This document shows, piece after piece, positions 53,222 to 63,100 of a stretch of DNA of 64,000 bases. The position numbers and the translations under genes are program-made. A model generated the notes under the pieces. It was not told where the DNA came from. It was given only the letters and a program-made list of their open reading frames with translations, and searched no databases. Within the stretch, counting starts at the first letter, position 1, and every line of letters begins with the position of its first letter. The DNA is from Methanosarcinaceae archaeon (GTDB lineage: Archaea; Halobacteriota; Methanosarcinia; Methanosarcinales; Methanosarcinaceae): positions 24,801 to 88,800 of the forward strand of contig JAUWQD010000004.1 in assembly GCA_030611265.1 (NCBI GenBank), given 5' to 3'.

Positions 53222-54997
53222 TTAATCTACTCTTTTGGTACCCGGTGCCATTTTCTCAGGATCAACTATTACTTCAACCAGACACGGCCTGTCCGATCCA
53301 AATGCATTCTTAAGTATGCCATCCAACTCAGTCGGATCCTCGACCCTGTACCCCTCTCCGCCGCATGATCTTGCAAATTCTGCAAAATTTGGATTTGGGA
53401 AACTGACACCATACTCAGGGTAGTTATCTCTTTCCTGTTCCTTTTTGATATTTTTGAGTTTTCCGTCGTTGAAAACAATAACCTTTATTGCAAGATCTTC
53501 CCGGACAGCAGTCGTAAAATCTGCCATCAACATCGCAAATCCGCCATCTCCTGTAACACAGACAACCTGGGTGTCAGGATAATCAAGTTTTGCAGACAAA
53601 GATGCAGGAAGCCCAAAACCCATGCTTGCGATGTTTGCAGACATGAACGTTCTCTGCCCCTCACAAATGAATTTTTTGTAGAACCAATATGTGTGATCCC
53701 CAACATCCACGCAAAGAATCGCATCATCACTGACATTTCTCTTAATGGCCTGTATAATGTAACCGGGACTTATGGGCACAGCCAGATCGGTCGAATCATT
53801 TTTGATCTCATCCAAATGTTCCTCTTTTACTCGATTGACACCATCAATGAAATCTTTATTCTCTTCCTTTTCTTTGATCAAAGGAACAAGTTTTTGCAGC
53901 GTCAGTTTTGCATCACCAACAAGTCCCCTGTCAACATTTATTGTTTTTGCAACTCGTGTAGCGTCAATATCTATCTGCACGATCTTTATTCCGGGTGGCA
54001 GCAGGTTTGCCTGCCTGAAACCTGATCCGATAATTATAAGCAGTTCACAATTTTTTACTGCCTGCGCAGATTGTTTTGGTCCGATCGACCCCAAAACACC
54101 TACACTGTACCGATGTGTCTCATTGATGACCCCTTTTGCTCTTGACGTAGTTGCAATAGGAGATTTTAACTTTTCTGCAAGTTCGACTAACAGGTCACCT
54201 GAATGTCGTGCACCCCAGCCTGCAAAGATCGCGACTTTTTCGCTTTCATTGATCAACTTTGCAGCACTTGATATGTCTTCATCATCAGGCATGACATCCG
54301 GTTTGAACACGCGTTTATCAGGAATAAATATTTTTTCATCCAGTTTTTCAGAAAGGATATCTGTTGGAGTGCTCAATGCCGAGACACCCGGTTTTTTATA
54401 AGCATATTTAGCAGCCATTAATGTAAGTTTTAATGCCTGATTTGGTCTTGCGATCGTTTCAGAATATTCAGTGAATGGGCTGAACAACTCTATCTGGTCG
54501 ATCTCCTGGAATCCCTCACTTCCAAGATAAAGTTCCGGAACCTGTCCTGTTAACGCAAGAACCGGACTCCTGTCAGTAGCAGCATCCATTAGACCCGTTA
54601 TCAGATTCGTGCAGCCTGGACCTGCAATTGAAATACATACACCTAAATGGTCTGTCATCTTTCCGTGAGCAGAAGCCATAAATGCTGCCGTTTCTTCGTG
54701 TCTTGTAAGTATAAATCTGATATCGCTCTTCCTTATCGCTTCAATCAGCGGCAGGTTTGAATCTCCCGGGATTCCATAGATATTTTTTACACCAAACGAT
54801 TCCAATTGTTCGACTACCTTATCTGCAACATTGGTTTTGATACTTTCATCGCCTTTTGCCATACCCTCCGGAACAAAAGCGGATTTAGGTGCCCCGCAAA
54901 CAGGGCAGGTGAACGTATCAGGCAGTTCACTGAATTTCTTTGGCTCCTTGTCTTCATCGTATTCCCAATTACATACACTACATCTGAATTTTGCCAT
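53222..54997 (-). CDS. Pyruvate-oxidase-like thiamine enzyme with N-terminal rubredoxin
   Basis: A 591-residue protein. Residues 1-45 are rubredoxin-like: CSVCNWEYDEDKEPKKFSEL, then FTCPVCGAPKSAF. Then come the ThDP-enzyme domains: YGIPGDSNLPLIEAI and RHEETAAFMASAHGK (catalytic Glu) in the Pyr domain, a central nucleotide domain with IFAGWGARHSG and VGVLGSIGPKQ, and the PP domain with VCVTGDGGFAMLMADFTTAV and FNDGKLKNIKKEQ. It resembles PoxB/acetolactate-synthase-like enzymes; the rubredoxin could take the electrons instead of oxygen or quinone. ATG 54997 begins MAKFRCSVC; a longer frame upstream lacks the rubredoxin start. No acetolactate-synthase partner subunit is adjacent. Confidence 0.88.
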   Translation of the reverse strand: MAKFRCSVCNWEYDEDKEPKKFSELPDTFTCPVCGAPKSAFVPEGMAKGDESIKTNVADKVVEQLESFGVKNIYGIPGDSNLPLIEAIRKSDIRFILTRHEETAAFMASAHGKMTDHLGVCISIAGPGCTNLITGLMDAATDRSPVLALTGQVPELYLGSEGFQEIDQIELFSPFTEYSETIARPNQALKLTLMAAKYAYKKPGVSALSTPTDILSEKLDEKIFIPDKRVFKPDVMPDDEDISSAAKLINESEKVAIFAGWGARHSGDLLVELAEKLKSPIATTSRAKGVINETHRYSVGVLGSIGPKQSAQAVKNCELLIIIGSGFRQANLLPPGIKIVQIDIDATRVAKTINVDRGLVGDAKLTLQKLVPLIKEKEENKDFIDGVNRVKEEHLDEIKNDSTDLAVPISPGYIIQAIKRNVSDDAILCVDVGDHTYWFYKKFICEGQRTFMSANIASMGFGLPASLSAKLDYPDTQVVCVTGDGGFAMLMADFTTAVREDLAIKVIVFNDGKLKNIKKEQERDNYPEYGVSFPNPNFAEFARSCGGEGYRVEDPTELDGILKNAFGSDRPCLVEVIVDPEKMAPGTKRVD

Positions 54998-55101
54998 TAT
55001 GTAACCCACTCGTAAATAAGTTGAAAAAAAATATGCTGATCTTGGTGACGAGGTTTTCAAAACCCCACCACCAAAATATAAACAATACAAAAAATATGTA
55101 G

Positions 55102-55347
55102 TTACATACCAAGTTGCTCTTTTTCAGAGCCTTTGGTGCAGAAATACATATTCTTGAGTCCCATTTTCTCAGTTACAGGACAGCCCCCGCAAATGCATCC
55201 ATTTTCCTCGGTTATGCAATTGCTTTTTCCAATTGTCGGGAAGCAAAAACCACCTTTTTCATCGCAGGCTACCCAACTTGGACAGCTCCCACATATACAC
55301 ATGGACAACACCATCTGTTTTTTCTGTTCCATCTCTTTTGGATCCAT
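55102..55347 (-). CDS. Cysteine-rich DUF2769-like protein
   Basis: An 81-residue protein with about nine cysteines in the pattern MCICGSCPSWVACDEKGGFC, NGCICGGCPV and YFCTKGSE. It resembles the DUF2769 family, small Cys-rich proteins of methanogens, likely metal or Fe-S binding. GGAG precedes ATG 55347; ATG 55362 is possible. It lies in the same strand as and just upstream of the pyruvate-oxidase-like gene (105 bases), in a likely operon. Confidence 0.65.
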   Translation of the reverse strand: MDPKEMEQKKQMVLSMCICGSCPSWVACDEKGGFCFPTIGKSNCITEENGCICGGCPVTEKMGLKNMYFCTKGSEKEQLGM

Positions 55348-55416
55348 TTGTTCACACTCCATTGATTTAATTCTTAATCAAATTCAAATATACTCGAAAT
55401 GATTTACCCCCTAATT

Positions 55417-55650
55417 TCAATGGGCTTTACCACTTTCACAGAAATATAATCCTTCCAAATTATTTTCTATGTACACAGGACATGCAGGACATTTACAGCC
55501 TTTCCGCTCGATCTTCTGGGATGATTTTCCTCTTGCACAAAATAAGTACGGTTGCGGTGGAAATGGAAGACTTGGACATGTACCACAATTGTCCATGCAG
55601 ACGTTTAAATTCTCCTTTGTATCTTCAACAGGCAATTCGATTACCCCCAT
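55417..55650 (-). CDS. Second cysteine-rich DUF2769-like protein
   Basis: A 77-residue paralogue: CMDNCGTCPSLPFPPQPYLF then CARGKS, KGCKCPACPVYIENNLEG and YFCESGKAH. The cysteine spacing parallels the neighbouring DUF2769 protein, so the pair arose by duplication and divergence. An in-frame ATG 33 bases upstream would add a hydrophobic leader (SVLLTLFIYF) and cannot be excluded. Confidence 0.6.
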   Translation of the reverse strand: MGVIELPVEDTKENLNVCMDNCGTCPSLPFPPQPYLFCARGKSSQKIERKGCKCPACPVYIENNLEGLYFCESGKAH

Positions 55651-55705
55651 AAAATAAATGAATAGTGTCAGTAAAACTGACAATTAACAATTTAACAACT
55701 AACGA

Positions 55706-56218
55706 TCAAGCCATCATCTTCTTGAACATCATTCGTACCATCATTCTCTTCATGATGAAATAATCCTGTGTAGCTGCCATAACTGCACGTTTTTCCATCA
55801 TTTTACGGTCTTGTGCCCAGCCGGACATGGCGTCTTTTAAAGTTCCCATCAGGATGTTTCTCTTATCCTTTGGAAGTTTTGTGAGAATATCAGTTCTGGT
55901 TTTAACGATCTTAAGCCTGTCTTCTTCCGAGAGTTCTTCCAATGAATCAAGCATGTCGCTAATCGCATCCTTTCTTTTATCGTCAGGCATGGTCGAGAAC
56001 TGCTCCATACGGGCAGCCAATATCTTATGCCTCTCTTCTTCAGGTTTTGAAGCCATCATTTGCATGACTTCCAGCATCTGATGGATCTCCTCGGCTTTCT
56101 TATTGTGATCCGCACAAACAGGACACGATGCAAGATGCTCATCTAATGATGCGGCATCCTTTCCGGCGCATTCTTCGCAAGCTAACGCTAACTTCTCTAA
56201 TTCTTCTTTAGCACTCAT
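55706..56218 (-). CDS. Zinc-finger (anti-sigma-like) helical protein
   Basis: A 170-residue protein. CEECAGKDAASLDEHLASCPVC (key residues C14, C17, H28, C32, C35 approximately) forms a HxxxC...CxxC zinc-finger arrangement like those of anti-sigma ZAS domains. The rest is charged helices rich in Met (MMASKPEEERHKIL, DDKRKDAISDMLDSLEELSE), ending in a Met/Arg-rich tail (IMKRMMVRMMFKKMMA). GGAGGTTGTTAC precedes the ATG. First gene of the minus-strand redox cluster; it may sense redox or regulate it. Archaea have no sigma factors, so the name is only structural. Confidence 0.55.
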   Translation of the reverse strand: MSAKEELEKLALACEECAGKDAASLDEHLASCPVCADHNKKAEEIHQMLEVMQMMASKPEEERHKILAARMEQFSTMPDDKRKDAISDMLDSLEELSEEDRLKIVKTRTDILTKLPKDKRNILMGTLKDAMSGWAQDRKMMEKRAVMAATQDYFIMKRMMVRMMFKKMMA

Positions 56219-56433
56219 GTAACAACCTCCTTCCGAATAAATAGTTTAGTTTGATTGTATATATACTTTCTCACATCGTGTATAATGTTTAAATAATTCA
56301 TATATTTTTAAATCTGTATTTGTATTTTTATTGGTGATTATTTACATTCAGTACTTAGCTAATTTCTCACATGCAAAGTCGCCGTTCCAATTCAGTAAAT
56401 ATTATTTAGAATGACCATCAACTATCATATACT

Positions 56434-56491
56434 CGAGAAAATGCCCACTTTGTTCGCATTAACTCGAACTATATATTTAAAAAATATATAC
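56434..56491 (-). repeat. Two-hairpin element, copy 4 (inverted)
   Basis: On the minus strand: TATATATTT-TTT-AAATATATA, then GTT, then CGAG-TT-AATGC ... GCATT-TT-CTCG around an 11-base loop starting GA. The inner stem (AATGC/GCATT) is a fourth compensated version. Two bases after hairpin I on the plus strand begins the tandem AAAAAATATATACTAC repeat. Confidence 0.75.
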
Positions 56492-56532
56492 TACAAAAAA
56501 TATATACTACAAAAAATATATACTACAAAAAA
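56478..56532. repeat. Tandem 16-bp repeats upstream of mscS
   Basis: AAAAAATATATACTAC occurs three times in a row from about 56479 to 56526, followed by a partial unit AAAAAAATATG. The unit equals one arm of hairpin I of the adjacent two-hairpin element plus its flank, so it arose by slippage there. Confidence 0.7.
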
Positions 56533-56551
56533 ATATGCAAAAAGGTGACTC

Positions 56552-57424
56552 ATGTCTATTCTCAATATCTTGCTTTCGTGGAACGTCGCAAACGCCCTGT
56601 TCATATTTGTAGTTGTCATAGCCACCATCATTATTGCAAGAATCGTTGATCGTTTGCTCAAAGTCCAGTTAAAAGTGCTCAGTACAAAAATGGATATCGA
56701 TGAGACCGTTTACGGGCTTGTAAGGCGCATTGCCGTTGCTGTCGTATACCTTGCCGGCATCATGATCGTTGTCAGCAGCGTACCGTTTCTTGAAAACATA
56801 TCATTTGCCATTTTTGCAAGTGCCGGATTTGCGGGACTTGTTGTAGGTATGGCTGCACAGAGCAGTCTTTCCAACATTATTTCAGGAATCTCATTGGCAG
56901 TATTCCGACCGTTCGGAGTTGGAGATATTGTGACCATCCATGACGAATATGGAACAATATCGGACATCACGCTCGGGCATACCGTTGTCACTACATGGGA
57001 CAATCGCAGACTCATCATACCAAACCACATAATCAGTGACGAGGCAATAATCAACTGGTCTATCAGCGATCCTACCATAATCTGGCCGATCGACATCGGG
57101 ATCGGATATGATGCTGACATTGACCTTGCACGCAGCATCATGATCGAGGAAGCCAAAAACCATGAAAATGTTCTTCACCTCAACGATGTGCGCAGGTATC
57201 ATCCTGAAGTTGTTGGCGGCAAGGAGATGAGGGTCGTTGTAACAGAACTCGGCGATTTTGCAGTAAACCTACGCCTAACTTTCTGGGTGTCTGACCGTTC
57301 AGTTGCATTTATCACAGGATGCGAACTCATTGAATCCATAAAGAAAAGATTTGATGCTGAAGGTATCGAAATACCATATCCGTATCGAACAATTGTCTAT
57401 AAAAAAGACATAATGGAAAACTAA
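56552..57424 (+). CDS. mscS: MscS-family mechanosensitive channel
   Basis: A 290-residue channel with three N-terminal membrane helices. The pore helix and following beta domain read FASAGFAGLVVGMAAQSSLS (near residue 90), NIISGISLAVFRPFGVGDIV and VTTWDNRRLIIPNHIISDEA. It opens under membrane tension and releases solutes after osmotic down-shock. The neighbouring compatible-solute-like phosphatase gene supports an osmotic role. Confidence 0.93.
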   Translation: MSILNILLSWNVANALFIFVVVIATIIIARIVDRLLKVQLKVLSTKMDIDETVYGLVRRIAVAVVYLAGIMIVVSSVPFLENISFAIFASAGFAGLVVGMAAQSSLSNIISGISLAVFRPFGVGDIVTIHDEYGTISDITLGHTVVTTWDNRRLIIPNHIISDEAIINWSISDPTIIWPIDIGIGYDADIDLARSIMIEEAKNHENVLHLNDVRRYHPEVVGGKEMRVVVTELGDFAVNLRLTFWVSDRSVAFITGCELIESIKKRFDAEGIEIPYPYRTIVYKKDIMEN

Positions 57425-57458
57425 TGTACATTATATCAGAGGAAGAAAGAGGGACAAC

Positions 57459-58280
57459 ATGAAGTATATTGTATTCACAGACATGGACGGGACATTGATC
57501 GACCATGACACATATTCATACGAAGCTGCAAAGCCTGCGCTTGATGCACTGAAAGAGCAGAACATTCCGCTTATATTCTGTACCAGTAAAACACGGGCAG
57601 AGTTAGAGGTATATGTAAGAGAACTTGATTTGGCACATCCGTTCATATCAGAGAACGGGGGTGCGATATTCATCCCACGCAACTATTTTGATGTGGAGTA
57701 TGATTATACCAAAGAGATGTCGAACTACAATGTCATTGAACTTGGAACCAATTACGACAAATTGAGACAGGTTCTTGAAGAGATCCGCGCGGTTGTGAAT
57801 TTTGAGATTATCGGGTTTGGGGACTTAGACGACGTCGGTGTCAGCGAAGACACCGGTCTTGACATCGAATCCGCGAAACTTGCGAAGATGCGGGAATATG
57901 ATGAAGCGTTCAGGTTAGGTAAAGGCGAAGATACACAAGAGGCTGCGAACCGTTTGATTGAACACATAAAGTCCCATGGCATGAGTTATACGCGCGGTGG
58001 CAGATACTGGCACATTATTGGTGACAATGACAAAGGTAAGGCTGTAACAATCCTGTCTGAAATATATCGGCGGCAGTTTGCTGGTGATGATGTCAAAACG
58101 ATTGGACTTGGGGATAGCCAAAACGATCTTCCGATGCTACAGGCTGTGGATATTCCGTTACTTGTACAAAAGCCGGGTGGTCAACATGATGCATCTATAA
58201 CCGATGCAAAAATAAATAAAGTTAAGGGAATTGGACCAGTTGGTTGGAACCTTGCAATACTTGATATACTTTCATCCTAA
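57459..58280 (+). CDS. Mannosyl-3-phosphoglycerate phosphatase-like HAD enzyme
   Basis: A 273-residue HAD phosphatase. Motif I is FTDMDGTLIDHDTYSYEAAK (nucleophile Asp near residue 8), motif II region IPLIFCTSKTRAE, HPFISENGGAIFIPRNYF, and motif IV TIGLGDSQNDLPML (near 222). The SENGGAIFIP and SKTRAE stretches match mannosyl-3-phosphoglycerate phosphatase, which makes the osmolyte mannosylglycerate. The synthase gene is not in the window. It follows mscS by 34 bases on the same strand. Confidence 0.8.
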   Translation: MKYIVFTDMDGTLIDHDTYSYEAAKPALDALKEQNIPLIFCTSKTRAELEVYVRELDLAHPFISENGGAIFIPRNYFDVEYDYTKEMSNYNVIELGTNYDKLRQVLEEIRAVVNFEIIGFGDLDDVGVSEDTGLDIESAKLAKMREYDEAFRLGKGEDTQEAANRLIEHIKSHGMSYTRGGRYWHIIGDNDKGKAVTILSEIYRRQFAGDDVKTIGLGDSQNDLPMLQAVDIPLLVQKPGGQHDASITDAKINKVKGIGPVGWNLAILDILSS

Positions 58281-58398
58281 AACTAGTTAGTAACCAATTA
58301 ACTAAATTAACAATTTAAACCGACAGTTTGTTTGAGATGTAGTTTAAAACGCATTAATTCATAATCGCTAAAATCAATTGAAACATGGGGCAATATAA

Positions 58399-58929
58399 AT
58401 GATAAGACTTAGCAGTATGATGCCAAAAGCATTTTTAATGGGAATCGTGAAACTTGTGGACATGATCGGTCCTGAAGAAACAGACAAATGGATTATATCG
58501 ATAGGCAAGAAATTGGGGGATCGGGAAGGTCCCGGATTCGAAGGTGCCAGAGAAGATGGTATCAACTACATGCCAATCTGTCCATTTGCAAACGAATTGG
58601 TAGAGTTTGTGGAAATCGATGGAGAACGTCCACCTCAATTCATGGATATCATTAAATCCACTAACAAAAGGAGAGAACAATCAGACAGAGGTTGGGAATT
58701 CCCGGCAATATCGAATATATTCTGCATATTTCACCATAGTTACAGAAAACACCGGGCTGAGATGGCAGGTAACACAATGCTGCACCTGGGATGTAAATCA
58801 CCGCTTTCATCGATGGTTGCATACAATGACAAAGCTATAGAAAAAGCAGGCATGTCAAGGGATGATGTTGACAAGGTGTTAGAAAAATCAATCTGTGTAT
58901 TTAAAGTACAAGAATCCAAAACGGAGTGA
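58399..58929 (+). CDS. Hypothetical protein, 176 residues
   Basis: A protein of mixed helices with conserved-looking spots: GPEETDKWIISIGKKLGDRE, MPICPFANELVEFVEIDGER, IFCIFHHSYRKHRAEMAGN and LGCKSPLSSMVAYN. The Cys and His positions (CPF, CIFHH, GCK) may bind a metal. I do not recognise the family. The stop overlaps the beginning of the glycosidase region, so the two are probably co-transcribed. Confidence 0.65.
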   Translation: MIRLSSMMPKAFLMGIVKLVDMIGPEETDKWIISIGKKLGDREGPGFEGAREDGINYMPICPFANELVEFVEIDGERPPQFMDIIKSTNKRREQSDRGWEFPAISNIFCIFHHSYRKHRAEMAGNTMLHLGCKSPLSSMVAYNDKAIEKAGMSRDDVDKVLEKSICVFKVQESKTE

Positions 58930-58934
58930 GTTAT

Positions 58935-60164
58935 TTGAATCAAATAGAAGCTCTCAAACTTTATGAAAACAGTATTAAAATTCTTAAAAAAAATCAGCAT
59001 GAAAAAGGTGGATACTATGCAAGTCCACCAGGTACAAGGTATCCTTTTATTTATCCAAGAGACCATTCGATCGACATTCTGGGTGCGATTGCAGGTGGAC
59101 TTATGGACGAGGCTAAGAAAGGATTGGAATTTATGCTCAAATCCCAAAAACCTTCAGGTGAGTTCTCACAGAGGTATGATGTTGATGGGAATGATGCCAG
59201 TTACAAGGATTTGCAGATCGATGGAAATGGTTTAATCCTTTTTTCACTTGGCAAGTATTTCGAGGCTACAGGTGGCTCATTTTTCGAAGAGATGGCTGAT
59301 AGGGAATTTGTGCTGGAACATTGGGACACGATCGAAAAAACTGTTGAGTTCATATTGATGAACAAGAATGAAGAGGTTGATCTTATACATACTATTAACA
59401 GCATCCATGAGTACCCTGCATACGAACATGGATTCGAGATATATGCGAATTGTGCATGTTGTGCCGGAATTTTTGCTGCTGTTAAGATGGGACAAGCTAT
59501 CGATAAAGATGTATCAAAATGGGAATCTGAAGCTGAAACGATAAAAAATGCAATATTGACACGTATGTACAGTCCGAGAAGACGGTCTTTTATCAAATGT
59601 ATTCGAGTAAAGGATAAGAAAAGCAATCCAATAGGATACGATGCTTTCGCCTCTTCTGTAATTGATGTTGATGTTGTGGAATATTCTCCTGCGTATTTTG
59701 AATTGATAGCTGAATATGATGTAAAGAACATATCTACTGTCAAGAGGATTCATGAACAACTCTGGGATAAGGAGATTGGGGGACTGAACCGTTATCCGGA
59801 ACTTTGGGGTCGGAACAATGGTGGATATGGTCCATGGTGTCACTTTACGTGCCAGCTTGCAAATCATTACACTGCAATTGATAATAAGGATATGGCAGAG
59901 ATGTATCTTGGCTGGGTGGTTGAAATGGCACACAATTACCAGTTGCCGGAACATATTTCAACAATAGAAAGATTCGAGATGTGGCTGGAGGATTATACCA
60001 ACGCAAAGATACTCAGGGACAGCAAGATGACGATGATCGAGAACACTCGCAATCATCCAAAATGGAAGTATGGATTAGCATATGTTACAATACCGCTCAT
60101 CTGGCCGCATGCGGAATATATTCGGGCTTATGTTAATTACATGGACAAGTTTCACCCACAATAA
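58935..60164 (+). CDS. GH15-like (alpha/alpha)6 glycosidase
   Basis: A 409-residue protein. TRYPFIYPRDHSIDILGAIA near residue 35 and SGEFSQRYDVDGNDASYKDL near 75 are the pattern of glucoamylase/trehalase-type GH15 barrels; IDGNGLILFSLGKYF follows. The C-terminal part has GGYGPWCHFTCQLANHYTAI. TTG 58935, six to eight bases after GGAGTG, is the likely start; GTG 58926 is possible. It probably trims an alpha-glucoside or glycogen-like substrate. Its place after a mannosylglycerate-type phosphatase suggests use of a compatible solute or storage sugar. Confidence 0.7.
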   Translation: MNQIEALKLYENSIKILKKNQHEKGGYYASPPGTRYPFIYPRDHSIDILGAIAGGLMDEAKKGLEFMLKSQKPSGEFSQRYDVDGNDASYKDLQIDGNGLILFSLGKYFEATGGSFFEEMADREFVLEHWDTIEKTVEFILMNKNEEVDLIHTINSIHEYPAYEHGFEIYANCACCAGIFAAVKMGQAIDKDVSKWESEAETIKNAILTRMYSPRRRSFIKCIRVKDKKSNPIGYDAFASSVIDVDVVEYSPAYFELIAEYDVKNISTVKRIHEQLWDKEIGGLNRYPELWGRNNGGYGPWCHFTCQLANHYTAIDNKDMAEMYLGWVVEMAHNYQLPEHISTIERFEMWLEDYTNAKILRDSKMTMIENTRNHPKWKYGLAYVTIPLIWPHAEYIRAYVNYMDKFHPQ

Positions 60165-60198
60165 GATGAAGTAATGAAAATTATTAATAGTGGTTCAA

Positions 60199-63100
60199 AT
60201 GTATCAGGAAAATGAAGCTAAAAAATTTATCAAAGATATCAATCAACAAAAAACAGGCGTGGGATTACAAGGATTGGAAAATGATCCTAACTCGAAAAAA
60301 GCTTTTTCGAGAATGCAATCTGATTTACATGGTGCACTTGAAGAACTTGCAATTGATCTCAATACTGAAGATACCCATTTTGTGTTGGAACTCATTCAAA
60401 ACGCAGAAGATAACAAATATAAAGAAAATGTAGTTCCATTTATCAAATTTACAATTGATAATGAATATGTGCTTATTCAAAATAATGAAATTGGATTCAA
60501 TGAAAAAAATGTTGAAGCAATCTGTAGTGTAAAGCAAAGTACAAAACAAAAAAAAGACGGATACATTGGTGAAAAAGGAATTGGTTTCAAATCGGTTTTT
60601 AAAATAAGTGATGCACCACATATTTTTTCGAATGGGTTTCAATTTAAATTTAATAGTAAAGATGAAAATAGTAAACTTGGTTTCATCGTGCCTTATTGGA
60701 TAGATGTTGTCCCAAAACAATTAAACTTAAATTTGACTAATATACTCCTTCCACTCAGAAAAGATGCTCAAGAAAAGATATCTCAGTTTAATAATATTGA
60801 TCCAAGCCTAATATTATTCCTGAAAAAATTAAAAAAAATTGAAATTGACAATAAAATAGATAATTCAAAAACCGTTGTTACAAAATATGAAACAAATGGG
60901 ATTGTAGTGGTGGAACATCCACATGTTCGGAACTACTATAAACAGATAAAAAAAACGTTTTCTATCCCTGATTCTGTCCAAGAAGAAAAAAGAAAGAACG
61001 TTAAAAAAACGGAAATTATCCTATCTTTCCCTATTAATGAAGATGGGGGTCCAATAATATCTGAACAGAAAGTATTTTCCTATCTGCCAACACAGAACTA
61101 TGGTTTTAAATTCATAATTCAAGCTGACTTTCTACTTGCAGCTAATAGAGAAGCTATTACAAAAAGTGGGTTTTGGAATGAATGGATAATAAATAACATT
61201 CATGAAGTGTTCTTAGATTCAGTTAAAAGATTTAAAAATGATGAACATTTAAAAACTAATTTTTATAAATATATCCCTTTAAAAGAAGATGTTGATGATG
61301 ATTTATTTAGTCAAGCAGTTGAAAAAATTTTTATTTCTTTGAAAGGTTATGAATGTATTCTTACTGAATCTGATTCTTGGGCAAAACCTTGTGATGTATT
61401 TTGGGTCAACCGTGATTTAAGAGAACTCGTCTCCAATGAAGATTTTAAGATTTTTTATAACAAAGAAATTATTTCAAGCAAAGTATCCTTAAAACCGTTG
61501 CTTAATGGATTGGAAATTGAAATCTTTGAGCAAATAGATTTTCTTAAATTATTAAATAATATTGATTTTGTTCAAAAACAGAATAATGAATGGTTTGTTT
61601 CACTTTTCGAATATTTGAGCAAATTTGAAATAGGTGTACATGTTCTAGAAAAATTGCCGATATTCAAATTAAATGATGGAACATTCACATCCTCTGAAAA
61701 TTCAACCACATTCTTATATTTGAACAAACAAGGGGAAAAATATGGTTTTGAAGAAGATCTGATGACTTCAATACGTATACTGGATTCTGAAATATTCAAA
61801 TTAATTGAACACAGTGAATCAATTTTAAGTCTACTTTCAAATTTAGGTGTAAAATCTCCAGATCCTTATGAAATTATTGAAAAGTATATACTTCCAGTTT
61901 ATGAGGATGATAATGCTTGGAAAAAAAAGAATGATGAAGTTCTGCAAGGGCATATAAAATATATTAAAAATAATTTAGATATTTATGAGGATAAAAAGGA
62001 ATCAATAAATAAATTAGGCAGTATACTGTACCTTAAAATAAATCATAAAGTAGATGATACACAGTATTATTCTCATCCAAATAAAATATATTTGCCAAAT
62101 GAATATGGAAATAAATTTGATTTGCAAAAATTATTCTCAGGTATTCCAGATTTAATGGATAATTTTTTAGATGAATGTTATTTACAAAGTGATTTAATAG
62201 AATACAATGAAAAAATAGGTCAATTAGAACTTCAAATCTCTAATAAATCTAAAACTTGGAGTAAGAAAAATAAAAAGCAAGTTGAAAGTGTTAAAGAACA
62301 ATTACTTGAATTAAATAAAGAACGCAAAGAGGTTATAAAGTCATGGAATAAATTTTTAATTATCTTGGGTGTAAATGAAATTCTAAAGGTTAAAAAAGAT
62401 GATTATAATTATATGTGTGAAGAATTTAGTAAAATAATTGAAAATCTCACTGATCTCAGTTATATTGAAAAAAAGAAACATATCGAGATACTATTTCAAA
62501 TATTTAGTTCGAATTGGGATAAATATTATAAAAATTTTGAGCATGAGGTATATGGTGACAACGATTCGAACTTTTTGTTACAATTAAAAAATGCATCTTG
62601 GATTCCAACAAAAGATGATTGTTTTGTGAAATCATTTGAAGCATTTGTCGACAATTCTACAAATAAAGAATTAATGGGGAACAATGTCAAATACTTAGAT
62701 TTTAATGCAAGTAATGTAAATGAACAATTTTTAAAAGATTTAGGCATCATTTTTGAGCCATCAGTTGATATCGTTCTTGATAAGCTAGTTAATTCAGCTA
62801 TAAACAAAATGAACGACAAAAATTTGATAGAAAGTTTTTATTATTACTTGGATAAACACTATGAAGAAGACTCATATAAAATTAGTACCTTCTTTTCAGA
62901 AAATAATGTTATTTATGATTTAAATCTGAATAAATACTTTAAATCCAAAGATGTATTTTGGAGTGATTATTCTGCTGTTTTTGGAGATTCTAAAGCTTAC
63001 CTCAAAAACAATTACAGTAATCTTAAAAGCTTTTTTTCAGAAAAACTTGGTATTAATGAGCCATCTCCAGAAGATTATGTTAACAGGTTAATTCAGTTAT

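Larger units (their letters stand above)
56219..56551. other. Divergent intergenic region with two-hairpin copy 4
   Basis: It separates the minus-strand zinc-finger gene from mscS. 56219-56300 holds the probable minus-strand promoter (TTAGTTTGATTGTATATATAC). The rest carries two-hairpin copy 4 and a tandem 16-bp repeat. AAGGTGACTC leads into the mscS ATG. Confidence 0.5.

Noticed and set aside
56478..56532. Tandem repeats that might be a CRISPR array
   Set aside because: Units are only 16 bp with no spacers, and no cas genes are present. They are slippage copies of a hairpin arm.
58935..60164. Mannosylglycerate hydrolase (GH63) identity for the glycosidase
   Set aside because: The neighbouring phosphatase makes it tempting, but the visible PRDHSIDILGAIA pattern is closer to GH15; there is no direct support for GH63.
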